A stretch of 64,000 nucleotides of DNA. Source: Pseudobutyrivibrio ruminis (GTDB taxonomy: Bacteria; Bacillota; Clostridia; Lachnospirales; Lachnospiraceae). The DNA is taken from NCBI GenBank assembly GCA_015057305.1, contig SVES01000006.1, forward strand, positions 35,726 to 99,725. The letters are read 5' to 3'. Numbering within the stretch: position 1 is the stretch's first letter; the number at the start of each line of letters is the position of its first letter. The notes below the pieces were generated by a model that saw only the letters and a list, made by a program, of their open reading frames with translations, was not told where the DNA came from and did not search any database. Shown here in pieces: positions 28,100-37,281 of the stretch. Both the position numbers and the translations under genes were made by a program.

Positions 28100-29616
28100 T
28101 GAAAAAAATATATATATTCGCTGCAGCGCTGGCTATATTTTTAACAGCCTGCAGCTTTTTTAGTAATAATGAAGAAATTGAATACGGCACATATTCCTGT
28201 GAAGTGACACTTTCTGGTGGTAGTGGAAAGGCTACCGTAGAATCTCCAGCCCAGGTGGTAATAGCAGAAAATGGCAGCACAGTTAAATTGGTGTGGTCCA
28301 GCTCAAACTATGATTACATGGTTGTGGATGGCGTTAGATATGATAACGAGGCGGCAGGTGATGAAAATTCCGTATTTACGATACCATTCCTTAAGTTTGA
28401 CGAGGAATTTAGTGTAATTGGCGACACCACAGCAATGAGTACCCCTCATGAAATAGAGTATCAGCTAACTGTTTATTCGCCAGGGACTTCTCAAGATGAG
28501 GACCAAGAAAAACAGACGACAGAGGATGATACTTCTGATTCCTACGAGCTTACTGGCTTGGAAAATGTAGGAAAGCTTCAGTTAAAATATGCCCAAGGCT
28601 TTAGTGTAGATTATTATGAAGATAACGAGGGCAAGGCATATACCTTTATAACTATTAAAGGCACAAATAATGAGGGAGATAGTCAGTATTTTTTGCTTGC
28701 ACCAGAAGGCTTATCAAAGGAAATAAGTGTCTCTGACAATATTACAGTAGTTGAAAAAGCTAATAAGACATATCTTGTATCCACCTCAGTAATGGATTAT
28801 ATAGATAAGCTTGATGCCTTGGATTCAATCGCATTTTCTGGAACAAAGGAAAAGGATTGGTACATTAAAAATGCCAGAACTGCCATGAAAAGCGGTGATA
28901 TAGCTTATGCAGGAAAATATTCCACACCTGATTATGAAATGCTGGTATCCTCCGGTTGTAATTTTGTTATAGAAAATACAATGATATATCATACTCCAGA
29001 AACATTGGAAAAGCTTAAAGAACTTGGAATTCCTGTTCTTGTAGAAATGTCTAGCTACGAAAGCAGCCCACTTGCAAGGTTGGAATGGATTAAGCTCTAT
29101 GGGTGCATATATGGCAAGGAGGATAGGGCTAACGAGGTTTTTGATAATCAGGTTGCTAGGGTTGAGAAAATAGGACAGAACCAGGCTACAGGTAAAACAG
29201 TTGCATTTTTTTCAATTAATTCAAATGGTCAGATAATTGTTAGAAAGCCAGGAGATTATATTGCAACAATGATTGCATTGGCTGGGGGCAATTATGTGCC
29301 AGATGATATTTCAGAGGATGAGGAAAATGCCTTATCCACAATGAAAATCACTACAGAGGATTTTTATATCAGAACAGTTGACGCTGATGTACTTATATAT
29401 AACAGTACTATTGAAGGGGAGATTTCAGATATAGATGAGCTTATTAAGCAAGAAAAGTCATTAGCAGATTTTACGGCTGTAAAAGAAAAAAATGTGTATT
29501 GTCTTAAAGAAGGTTATTTCCAAAAGAGCACAAATGTGGCAGAATTTATAGAAGAACTGAATGATATTTTGAATGGTTCTTTTGAAGAGGGAGATTGTTT
29601 TATAAAGCTAAGGTAG
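28099..29616 (+). CDS. ABC substrate-binding lipoprotein (BtuF/FepB type) with N-terminal beta domain
   Basis: A 505-residue lipoprotein (lipobox LTAC, Cys18). Residues about 30-130 form a small beta domain (EVTLSGGSGKATVESPAQ, then PHEIEYQL) often seen on Lachnospiraceae surface proteins; about 165-505 is a periplasmic-binding-protein-2 fold for iron-siderophore, haem or corrinoid uptake (YAGKYSTPDYEMLVSSGCNFVIE). Start overlaps the chelatase stop (TAATG). Position in a B12-repressed operon favours corrinoid, cobalt complex or tetrapyrrole as ligand. Confidence 0.88.
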   Translation: MKKIYIFAAALAIFLTACSFFSNNEEIEYGTYSCEVTLSGGSGKATVESPAQVVIAENGSTVKLVWSSSNYDYMVVDGVRYDNEAAGDENSVFTIPFLKFDEEFSVIGDTTAMSTPHEIEYQLTVYSPGTSQDEDQEKQTTEDDTSDSYELTGLENVGKLQLKYAQGFSVDYYEDNEGKAYTFITIKGTNNEGDSQYFLLAPEGLSKEISVSDNITVVEKANKTYLVSTSVMDYIDKLDALDSIAFSGTKEKDWYIKNARTAMKSGDIAYAGKYSTPDYEMLVSSGCNFVIENTMIYHTPETLEKLKELGIPVLVEMSSYESSPLARLEWIKLYGCIYGKEDRANEVFDNQVARVEKIGQNQATGKTVAFFSINSNGQIIVRKPGDYIATMIALAGGNYVPDDISEDEENALSTMKITTEDFYIRTVDADVLIYNSTIEGEISDIDELIKQEKSLADFTAVKEKNVYCLKEGYFQKSTNVAEFIEELNDILNGSFEEGDCFIKLR

Positions 29617-29621
29617 GAAAA

Positions 29622-30638
29622 ATGGAATCTGATAACAGAAGGCTTAAAGTAAGTTTTATAGGGATGATTGTTTTTTTGATAGGCTGCTTTTTAGTTAGCA
29701 TGGGTGTTGGCAGTGTAGATATTTCTGTGAGGGATATTATTAAATCCCTGGCTAATCCTGGGGATGTTTATATGGGAAAGATAATCATTTCCATTAGATT
29801 ACCAAGAATTATAGGTGCAATTGTTTTAGGAGGGGCACTTTCAGTGTCTGGTTTTTTATTGCAGATTTTCTTTGGAAATCCAATTGCAGGACCTTATGTC
29901 CTTGGTATTTCTTCTTCTGCAAAGCTTTTTGTTGCTCTTTCCATGGTAGTCCTTTTAGGGACAGGTATTAATATTAGTTCCCTTGTGATGGTAGTTGCGG
30001 CATTTATTGGTTCACTGCTTGCTATGGCTGTTGTAATGGTACTGTCTCAAAGGGTTAGAAATATGTCTTTGTTAGTGGTTTGCGGAGTAATGATAGGCTA
30101 TATTTGCTCCGCAATAACAGAATTTGTGGTTACATTTGCAGATGATACAAATATAGTGAATTTACATAACTGGTCTTTGGGAAGCTTTTCTGGCATTAGC
30201 ATGGAGCATGTTTTTGTATCATTTGTAATTGTATCCATAGCTATCGTATTTACGATAATATTTTCTAAGCCTATTGGCGCTTTCTTGTTGGGAGAAAATT
30301 ATGCTAGAAATATGGGAGTTAATATCAAGCGAGTAAGAATTATTTTGATTTTACTTTCAAGCATATTGTCTGCAACTGTAACGGCTTTCGCAGGTCCAAT
30401 ATCCTTTGTAGGTATAGCAGTGCCTCATATCATGCGAGGCATTATGAAAACTGCCAAGCCTCTTGTAATGGTGCCGGCCTGCTTTTTAGGAGGGGCTATT
30501 ATTACATTGCTTTGCGACTGTATAGCTCGTACAGCATTTGCACCGACAGAAATAAGCATTAGCGCAGTCACTTCTGTTTTTCTTGCACCTGTTGTGATAT
30601 ATCTTTTGGTTGCAAGAAGGGAGGTATCCCGTGGATAA
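29622..30638 (+). CDS. FecCD/BtuC-type ABC permease
   Basis: A 338-residue permease with about nine to ten helices, family motifs RLPRIIGAIVLGGALSVSGF and GPISFVGIAVPHIMR. A TTG at 29595 is in frame, but ATG 29622 follows AAGGTAGG and is preferred. It pairs with the binding protein before it and the ATPase after it to import a corrinoid-, haem- or siderophore-like ligand. Confidence 0.92.
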   Translation: MESDNRRLKVSFIGMIVFLIGCFLVSMGVGSVDISVRDIIKSLANPGDVYMGKIIISIRLPRIIGAIVLGGALSVSGFLLQIFFGNPIAGPYVLGISSSAKLFVALSMVVLLGTGINISSLVMVVAAFIGSLLAMAVVMVLSQRVRNMSLLVVCGVMIGYICSAITEFVVTFADDTNIVNLHNWSLGSFSGISMEHVFVSFVIVSIAIVFTIIFSKPIGAFLLGENYARNMGVNIKRVRIILILLSSILSATVTAFAGPISFVGIAVPHIMRGIMKTAKPLVMVPACFLGGAIITLLCDCIARTAFAPTEISISAVTSVFLAPVVIYLLVARREVSRG

Positions 30639-31425
30639 AAGTATCCAGTTATCGGATTTAAAGGTTGGCTATGGGCAGATTGTAGTTTTAAACAACATAG
30701 AGTTTACTATTGCTCCAGGCGAGATTGTATGCCTGATTGGGGCTAATGGTTCAGGAAAGTCTACTGTATTAAAAACCATCACAGGACAGCTTAAAAAGCT
30801 AGGGGGAATAGTGTACCTTAATGGAAATGATAAGTCTACAATGTCAGAGGCAGAGGTTGCCAAGGTAGTTTCCATGGTGATGACCGAAAAAATTCATCCA
30901 GAGCTGATGACCTGCTTTGAGGTGGTGGCAACAGGCAGGTATCCATACACTAACAGACTTGGATTTTTAGGTGAAAATGATAAAGCAGCTATATTAGAAG
31001 CTATAGATATGGTAGGGGCAACACCCATTATAGATAAAGACTTTTCTAAAATCAGTGATGGACAAAGACAGCGAATAATGCTTGCGAGAGCTATTTGTCA
31101 GGATGCAGGGGTTATGATTTTGGATGAACCTACATCCTTTTTAGATTTGCAGTACAAGCTTGACATTATCAGTGTTATTAAGAAAATGGCAAGAATTAAG
31201 AAGGTAGCTGTTCTAATGTCAATTCATGAACTAGAATTTGTTCCTGCAGTAGCTGACAAGGTAATTGGCATCGCAGGTGATGAGGTGTATGTTTTAGGCA
31301 CTCCTAAGGAGGTGCTTACAGGAGATAATTTAGAAAAGATGTACAATATGTCTTCAGGAACTGGCGATGAGCTTTGCCAAGGTCTATGGGAATATTCAAA
31401 ATCTATAGCCAAACTCCTTAATTAG
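30631..31425 (+). CDS. FecE/BtuD-type ABC ATPase
   Basis: A 264-residue ATPase with Walker A GANGSGKST, signature ISDGQRQR (SDGQ instead of SGGQ) and Walker B MILDEPTSFLD. Start GTG 30631 follows GGGAGG at 6 nt and overlaps the permease stop by 8 nt; TTG 30610 further up has no such site. Completes the importer. Confidence 0.92.
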   Translation: MDKSIQLSDLKVGYGQIVVLNNIEFTIAPGEIVCLIGANGSGKSTVLKTITGQLKKLGGIVYLNGNDKSTMSEAEVAKVVSMVMTEKIHPELMTCFEVVATGRYPYTNRLGFLGENDKAAILEAIDMVGATPIIDKDFSKISDGQRQRIMLARAICQDAGVMILDEPTSFLDLQYKLDIISVIKKMARIKKVAVLMSIHELEFVPAVADKVIGIAGDEVYVLGTPKEVLTGDNLEKMYNMSSGTGDELCQGLWEYSKSIAKLLN

Positions 31426-31434
31426 AGGTATTAA

Positions 31435-32904
31435 ATGTCAAAAGTAATCATGATTCAAGGCACCATGTCAAACGTAGGCAAAAGCTTACTGGTAGGTGCT
31501 CTATGTAGAATTTTTAAGCAAGACGGCTTAAAGGTCGCCCCATTTAAATCTCAGAATATGGCTTTAAATTCCTTTGTCACAAAGGATGGTCTTGAAATGG
31601 GTAGGGCACAGGTGATGCAGGCTGAATGCGCAGGTGTTACGCCATCAGTATATATGAACCCAATCCTTTTAAAGCCCACTAATGATATAGGCTCCCAGGT
31701 AATTGTAAATGGTGAAGTGATAGGCAATATGAAAGCAAGAGAGTATTTTGCCTATAAAAAGAAACTCATACCAGATATATTGGCAGCCTATGACAAGCTT
31801 TCTAGGTGGGCGGATGTAATTGTTATAGAGGGCGCAGGAAGCCCAGCAGAAATAAATCTCAAAGCAGATGATATCGTAAATATGGGAATGGCAAAGCTAG
31901 TGGATGCCCCAGTGCTGCTTGTGGGAGATATAGATAGAGGTGGAGTTTTTGCCCAGTTGTTAGGTACCATAGAGCTTCTCGAGCATGATGAAAAAGACAG
32001 AATAAAGGGCCTTATAATAAATAAATTCAGAGGGGATAAGTCTCTTTTAGATTCGGGAATTGAAATGCTTGAAGCTAGAGGCGGCGTTCCTGTTGTAGGA
32101 ACAGTTCCTTACGCAAGGCTTATGATTGATGATGAGGATAGTCTAAGTGAAAGGCTTGATAATAAATGCTTTGGAGCAAAGGACAAAAAAGCAGTTGTTG
32201 AAATTGCAGTAGTTAGACTTCCAAAAATATCTAACTTTACAGATGTTGCCCCATTCGAAAACATTGCTAATGTGGCAGTCAGGTTTGTGACAAAGCCAGC
32301 AGAGCTTAACGGTGCTGATATTGTAATTGTTCCAGGAAGTAAAAACACCATTTCAGACATGAAGTGGTTGATAGAATCTGGCATGGCTACTGCAATTCAA
32401 AGATTTGCAGTAGATGGAGTTGTGGTAGGAATCTGTGGTGGATTTCAGATGCTTGGAGATATAATTTCAGACCCTAATGAGGTGGAGTCTGACTCTATCA
32501 AAAGTATAAATGGTTTAGGCTTGCTTGAAATGGAAACCATTATGGAAAGGGCAAAGCAGAGAAATCAATCAGAAGGATTTTTTGATAATATGAGCGGAGT
32601 ATTTGAGACACTTTCAGGGCAAAAATACTTTGGCTATGAAATACACAATGGACGTTCCATGATGGCTGGAAGAGCAGTTACCAGTGTGCAGCGTGGCAAT
32701 ATATTTGGCACTTATGTACATGGTATTTTTGATAATGGGGATATTGCCCTTAAGCTTGCTAAGGCATTGGCTTCAAAAAAGGGGATGACCTTAGATACAG
32801 AAGATATGGATTATCAGTCTATGAAAGAAAATGAATATGATAAGCTTGCAAATATAGTCCGCTCCAATTTAGATATGGAATATATTTATTCATTACTTAC
32901 ATGA
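31435..32904 (+). CDS. cobQ: Cobyric acid synthase
   Basis: A 489-residue glutamine-dependent amidase (CobQ/CbiP) that amidates carboxylates b, d, e and g of adenosylcobyrinic acid a,c-diamide. P-loop-like GTMSNVGKS near residue 9, SQNMALNS, and a glutamine amidotransferase domain with Cys334 in VGICGGFQMLG. Its stop overlaps the in-frame ATG of the next reading frame (ATGA). Confidence 0.95.
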   Translation: MSKVIMIQGTMSNVGKSLLVGALCRIFKQDGLKVAPFKSQNMALNSFVTKDGLEMGRAQVMQAECAGVTPSVYMNPILLKPTNDIGSQVIVNGEVIGNMKAREYFAYKKKLIPDILAAYDKLSRWADVIVIEGAGSPAEINLKADDIVNMGMAKLVDAPVLLVGDIDRGGVFAQLLGTIELLEHDEKDRIKGLIINKFRGDKSLLDSGIEMLEARGGVPVVGTVPYARLMIDDEDSLSERLDNKCFGAKDKKAVVEIAVVRLPKISNFTDVAPFENIANVAVRFVTKPAELNGADIVIVPGSKNTISDMKWLIESGMATAIQRFAVDGVVVGICGGFQMLGDIISDPNEVESDSIKSINGLGLLEMETIMERAKQRNQSEGFFDNMSGVFETLSGQKYFGYEIHNGRSMMAGRAVTSVQRGNIFGTYVHGIFDNGDIALKLAKALASKKGMTLDTEDMDYQSMKENEYDKLANIVRSNLDMEYIYSLLT

Positions 32905-32912
32905 GGAATTCA

Positions 32913-33539
32913 ATGAACGTAGAATATATACTACCAAACGAAATTGAACACCGTAGCTTTGAAATCATTACAGCTGAGCTTGAGGCCCTTGGGATAACAA
33001 TACCTTTGGACCAGGCTCCTATTACCAAGCGTGTTATTCACACTAGTGCAGATTTTGATTATGCAAAAACCATGTGCTATTCCAATGGAGCTATAGACCT
33101 TGCTAAGGAATTGATAAAATCTGGTGCACACATAGTCACTGATACAAATATGGCATTGGCAGGAATCAACAAAAAAAAGCTAGCTTCCTATGGTGGGCAG
33201 GTACATTGTTTTATGGCAGATGAAGCTGTGGCTATTGAGGCTAAACAAAGACAGGTTACAAGAGCAACTGTGTCCATGGAGCGAGCCGCAGCACTTAATA
33301 TGCCTGTTATTTTTGCTATTGGCAATGCACCTACAGCCTTAATATCATTGCATGAAATGATGGAAGCAGGTGTATTTACACCAGAGTTTGTAATAGGAGT
33401 ACCAGTTGGATTTGTAAATGTTGAGGCGGCAAAGGAATTATTTTTAAATTCCACAGTTCCTTACATCATAAATAAAGGTCGCAAAGGTGGTAGCAACATT
33501 GCAGCGGCTATCGTAAATGCCATACTTTATAGCATATAA
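32913..33539 (+). CDS. cbiC: Cobalt-precorrin-8 methylmutase
   Basis: A 208-residue CbiC/CobH enzyme that moves the C11 methyl to C12 to give cobyrinic acid. With the start at ATG 32913 (GAGGA upstream) the catalytic histidine in KRVIHTSADFDY is His43, the same number as in CobH; ATG 32901 would add four residues and overlaps cobQ. C-terminal GRKGGSNIAAAIVNA is a family signature. Confidence 0.93.
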   Translation: MNVEYILPNEIEHRSFEIITAELEALGITIPLDQAPITKRVIHTSADFDYAKTMCYSNGAIDLAKELIKSGAHIVTDTNMALAGINKKKLASYGGQVHCFMADEAVAIEAKQRQVTRATVSMERAAALNMPVIFAIGNAPTALISLHEMMEAGVFTPEFVIGVPVGFVNVEAAKELFLNSTVPYIINKGRKGGSNIAAAIVNAILYSI

Positions 33540-33551
33540 AATGGAGGCTTC

Positions 33552-34640
33552 GTGAAAAAAGGTTTTACTACTGGCAGTTGTGCAGCGGCGGCAGCAAAGG
33601 CTGCAACCTACATGCTTCTGTCAGGAAAAGAAAAACAAAATATAGAAATAGAGACTCCTGCCGGGGTAATGTTCAAGGCAAATATTGTTGATATATGTAG
33701 GGAGGAAGCAAAGGTAAGCTGTGCTGTGATTAAGGATGGCGGAGACGACCCTGATGTGACTACGGGAAGCCATGTTGTTGCAACAGTAAGCATCATTGAG
33801 TTATCAGATGCAGGTACTTGTGCCATAGAAATAGACGGAGGCTCAGGGGTGGGCAGAGTGACTTTGCCAGGACTGGATCAGCCTGTTGGAAATGCAGCTA
33901 TCAATCATGTGCCAAGAGAGATGATTGAAAAGGAAGTGCTACAGGTTTGCAAGCTATTTGATTTTTGCGGCAGGCTTAGTGTGATTATTTCTGTTCCTGA
34001 AGGGAAAGAATTGGCTGGTCACACTTTTAATCCTAGACTTGGAATTGTTGGCGGTATTTCAATTCTTGGAACAACTGGAATAGTTGAACCAATGAGTACA
34101 AAAGCTATAGTTGATACTATCAAGGTAGAGCTGTCCCAGAAAAAAGCTCTAGGTTTTACCACCGCATATGTGACACCTGGCAATTACGGTCTTAAATTTA
34201 TGAAGGATACCTATAATTATGACCTAGATAAAAGTGTAAAATGTTCTAATTTCATTGGTGAAACAGTCGACTTAGTTTGCGAAATGGGCTTTGAGAGGCT
34301 TCTTATTACAGGCCACATTGGAAAGCTGATAAAGGTAGCTGGTGGAATTATGAATACACATTCCCACGAAGCAGATGCCAGAATGGAAATCCTTTCTGCA
34401 TGTGCTATAAAAGCTGGAGCAGATACTGATTTAGCCAGAAAAATATTAGCTTGTCTAAATACTGAGGATGCACTTCATCAAATTGAAGCGGCTGGCTTGC
34501 TACAGGCTACAATGGATATTGTGCTGGAAAGAATATTATTTTACCTTGATTTTAGAGCCCAGGGCAAAATTAAAATTGACTGCATATTGTATTCTAATGA
34601 GTTTGGTTTACTTGCACAGTCAAAGGGTGTTTCTTTCTAA
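33552..34640 (+). CDS. cbiD: Cobalt-precorrin-5B C1-methyltransferase
   Basis: A 362-residue CbiD protein, starting GTG after GGAGG. KKGFTTGSCAAAAAKAA at the N-terminus, GGDDPDVTTG and GHIGKLIKVAGGIMNTHS are typical. It methylates C1 in the anaerobic corrin pathway, which marks this as the early-cobalt route. Confidence 0.95.
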   Translation: MKKGFTTGSCAAAAAKAATYMLLSGKEKQNIEIETPAGVMFKANIVDICREEAKVSCAVIKDGGDDPDVTTGSHVVATVSIIELSDAGTCAIEIDGGSGVGRVTLPGLDQPVGNAAINHVPREMIEKEVLQVCKLFDFCGRLSVIISVPEGKELAGHTFNPRLGIVGGISILGTTGIVEPMSTKAIVDTIKVELSQKKALGFTTAYVTPGNYGLKFMKDTYNYDLDKSVKCSNFIGETVDLVCEMGFERLLITGHIGKLIKVAGGIMNTHSHEADARMEILSACAIKAGADTDLARKILACLNTEDALHQIEAAGLLQATMDIVLERILFYLDFRAQGKIKIDCILYSNEFGLLAQSKGVSF

Positions 34641-34688
34641 ATTAAGGAAAGAATTATGAAGCTTTAGATAGGTTGAGAGGAAAAATTT

Positions 34689-35525
34689 ATGATAGATAAT
34701 AATAGGGGGCAAAGCCTTTCATCAGTTAGCAATGCTGACAGTCTTTCTCATAGTAAGAAGCCTTTGGTTTATTTTGTAGGGGCTGGTTGTGGAGCAGTGG
34801 ATTTAATTACCGTAAGAGGAATGAATCTGCTGAAGGCAGCAGATGTGATTGTGTATACAGGCTCCTTGGTTAATCCTGAGCTTTTGAATTATGCTAAGAA
34901 AAACTGCGAGTTTCATAATAGTGCGACAATGACTCTTGAAGAGGTTATGATAGTAGTTATTGCTGCAGCAAGACAAGGAAAGCTGGTTGTGAGACTTCAT
35001 ACAGGGGAGCCTAGCATATATGGGGCTGTATTAGAGCAAATGCAGATATTGGAGGCAAATGGCATTGCCTATGAAAGCTGTCCAGGTGTCAGCGCCTGCT
35101 TTGGCGCAGCGGCTAGTCTTAATTTGGAGTATACACTTCCTGATATTAGTCAGACATTGATTATTACAAGAATGGCTGGACGCACTGGTGTACCTGAAAG
35201 GGAATCCATAGAAAAGCTGGCAGCACATAAAGCATCCATGGCAATTTACCTAAGCAGCGGAATGTTGGAAAAGCTATCAAGGGCACTGGTTAATGGTGGT
35301 TATTCCAAGGATACACCAGCTGCTATAGTATATAAGGCAAGTTGGCCAGACGAGGAAAAATATATTTGTACAGTAGGAACCTTGGCCGAAACTGCTGAAG
35401 CACACGGAATTAAGAACTTGGCGGTTGTACTTGTAGGAGATGTGATTTCAAAGTCAGGCTATTCTCTGTCTAAGCTCTATGATGCTGAATTTGAGACGGG
35501 GTATAGAGGAAAGTCTTTGGAGTGA
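34689..35525 (+). CDS. cbiF: Cobalt-precorrin-4 C11-methyltransferase
   Basis: A 278-residue SAM-dependent tetrapyrrole methylase. VYFVGAGCGAVDLITVRG is the N-terminal SAM/tetrapyrrole motif and GEPSIYGAVLEQM plus PGVSACFGAAASL the next two. An extra 24 residues precede the family core, so an internal start is conceivable, but GAGAGG lies before ATG 34689. The next gene overlaps by 4 nt. Confidence 0.93.
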   Translation: MIDNNRGQSLSSVSNADSLSHSKKPLVYFVGAGCGAVDLITVRGMNLLKAADVIVYTGSLVNPELLNYAKKNCEFHNSATMTLEEVMIVVIAAARQGKLVVRLHTGEPSIYGAVLEQMQILEANGIAYESCPGVSACFGAAASLNLEYTLPDISQTLIITRMAGRTGVPERESIEKLAAHKASMAIYLSSGMLEKLSRALVNGGYSKDTPAAIVYKASWPDEEKYICTVGTLAETAEAHGIKNLAVVLVGDVISKSGYSLSKLYDAEFETGYRGKSLE

Positions 35526-36538
35526 TTATGGTTGAAAATATTTTAATTAGAATTGCTTATTTTACTGAAAAGGGGAAAGAGGTATATTCAAAGCTTGAAG
35601 CTGGTTTACAAAATGCTGTCTTTGAAGTGAAGACAGAGGAGATATCGCTTAAGGATTTTGCAAGGGATAGCTTTGAAAAGCATATTCCACTTGTTTTTGT
35701 AGGTGCAACTGGAATAGCTGTAAGGTCTATAGCACCATTTATAGAAAGCAAACTTTCTGATATACCAGTTATTGTTATTGATGAACTGGGATTAAATGTT
35801 ATTCCTATTTTATCAGGGCACTATGGTATGGGAAATCCTTTGGCTAAAAGATTAGCCAAGGTTTTGGAAGCCAAAGCAATTATTACGACAGCAACAGACA
35901 TAGAACAGATTTACCCTATAGATTCCTTTGCTGCAAGAAATGGCTTTAGAATTTTAGACAAAGCAATGATAAAAAAGGTGTCTATGAAGCTTTTATCAGG
36001 AAAAAAGGTTTATTACAAGAATTCTATTGAAAACCTTTCCTTTATTGATAATGAGCCAGCAAATATTCAGGAAGCAAAGGGGAAAATTTGGGACATAATA
36101 TTTTCTGAGGATGAAGGTCAAAAAGGGGATGCCCTTATTATAAAACCAAAGACTTTAGTTGTTGGCATGGGGTGTAAACGTGGAAAAAGTTTTGAAGCAC
36201 TGCTTGAATTCCTACTAGAAGACTATAAGCTAGAAGAACTTAAGAATAATTTATATGCAATCTGCTCAATAGATAAAAAGGCAGATGAGCTAGGTTTATT
36301 AAGGCTTGCAGCCTACCTTCACTGTAAATTTATTACCTTTTCAGCTGAGGAATTAGAAGCAGTTTCAGGAGATTTCAGTGAATCAAAATTTGTGAAAGAA
36401 AAGGTGGGGGTTTCCAATGTAAGCGAGCGAGCAGCTGTTTGTGTTGGCGCCACACTAAAGGCTAATAAGAAAGCAAGGGATGGCATGACAAAAGCCTATG
36501 GAATTAGAGATTTAAGGAGCATTAAATGGCAGGAATAA
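35522..36538 (+). CDS. cbiG: Cobalt-precorrin-5A hydrolase
   Basis: A 338-residue CbiG protein that opens the delta-lactone and releases acetaldehyde. The N-terminal and middle domains (VFVGATGIAVRSIAPF, LSGHYGMGNPLAKRLA, TTATDI) and a C-terminal cobE-like domain (GMGCKRGKSFEALLEF, SNVSERAAV) are both present. ATG 35522 overlaps cbiF by 4 nt; ATG 35528 is a close alternative. Confidence 0.93.
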   Translation: MIMVENILIRIAYFTEKGKEVYSKLEAGLQNAVFEVKTEEISLKDFARDSFEKHIPLVFVGATGIAVRSIAPFIESKLSDIPVIVIDELGLNVIPILSGHYGMGNPLAKRLAKVLEAKAIITTATDIEQIYPIDSFAARNGFRILDKAMIKKVSMKLLSGKKVYYKNSIENLSFIDNEPANIQEAKGKIWDIIFSEDEGQKGDALIIKPKTLVVGMGCKRGKSFEALLEFLLEDYKLEELKNNLYAICSIDKKADELGLLRLAAYLHCKFITFSAEELEAVSGDFSESKFVKEKVGVSNVSERAAVCVGATLKANKKARDGMTKAYGIRDLRSIKWQE

Positions 36539-37281
36539 TATATATAATAGGCATGGGACCAGGTGACAAAGACATGATGACAGCACAGGCATATGATGCC
36601 ATGGAACATGCAGATATAATAGTGGGCTATACAGTATATGTGGATTTGGTGAAGGATATTTTCCCAACCAAGGAATTTTTTACAACACCAATGCGACAGG
36701 AAATTGAAAGATGCAGAGCCTGTTATGATTTTGCAATAGAAGGAAAAAACGTAGCTTTCATTTGTAGTGGTGATGCAGGAATATACGGCATGGCTGCACC
36801 TATGTTTGAGCTTTTGCCGGAATACGTAAATACGAATTCTGAAATAAGCGCAGATAATATTGTGGTGATTCCAGGTGTGACAGCAGCTATATCAGGAGCA
36901 GCTGTTTTGGGAGCACCTATTAATCACGATTTTTGCGTTATCAGCCTTAGTGATTTGCTTACACCATGGGAAGTGATAGAAAAAAGACTAAAGGCTGCAA
37001 TAATGGGAGATTTTGCAATTGTCCTTTACAATCCCTCAAGTAAAAAGCGCCATGATTATCTGGAAAAAGCTGTAAAAATAATGCTGGAGGCAGGCGCCGA
37101 TGAAAATAGAGCCTGCGGTTATGTTGAAAACATAGGACGGGAGGGAACGAAATCTGTTACATTACCTCTTGGAGAATTAAAAACAAGTCAGGTGAATATG
37201 TTTACAACGGTGTTTATTGGTAATTCGAAAAGTGAAATTATAAATGGTAAGCTTGTAACAAAACGAGGATATCAGATTTGA
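36526..37281 (+). CDS. cbiH: Cobalt-factor III / precorrin-3B C17-methyltransferase
   Basis: A 251-residue SAM-dependent methylase that drives ring contraction. GMGPGDKDMMTAQAYDAM, CSGDAGIYGMAAPM and PGVTAAISGAAVLGAP are the CbiH/CobJ motifs. It overlaps cbiG by 13 nt, and its last codon overlaps the TTG of the next gene. Confidence 0.95.
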   Translation: MAGIIYIIGMGPGDKDMMTAQAYDAMEHADIIVGYTVYVDLVKDIFPTKEFFTTPMRQEIERCRACYDFAIEGKNVAFICSGDAGIYGMAAPMFELLPEYVNTNSEISADNIVVIPGVTAAISGAAVLGAPINHDFCVISLSDLLTPWEVIEKRLKAAIMGDFAIVLYNPSSKKRHDYLEKAVKIMLEAGADENRACGYVENIGREGTKSVTLPLGELKTSQVNMFTTVFIGNSKSEIINGKLVTKRGYQI

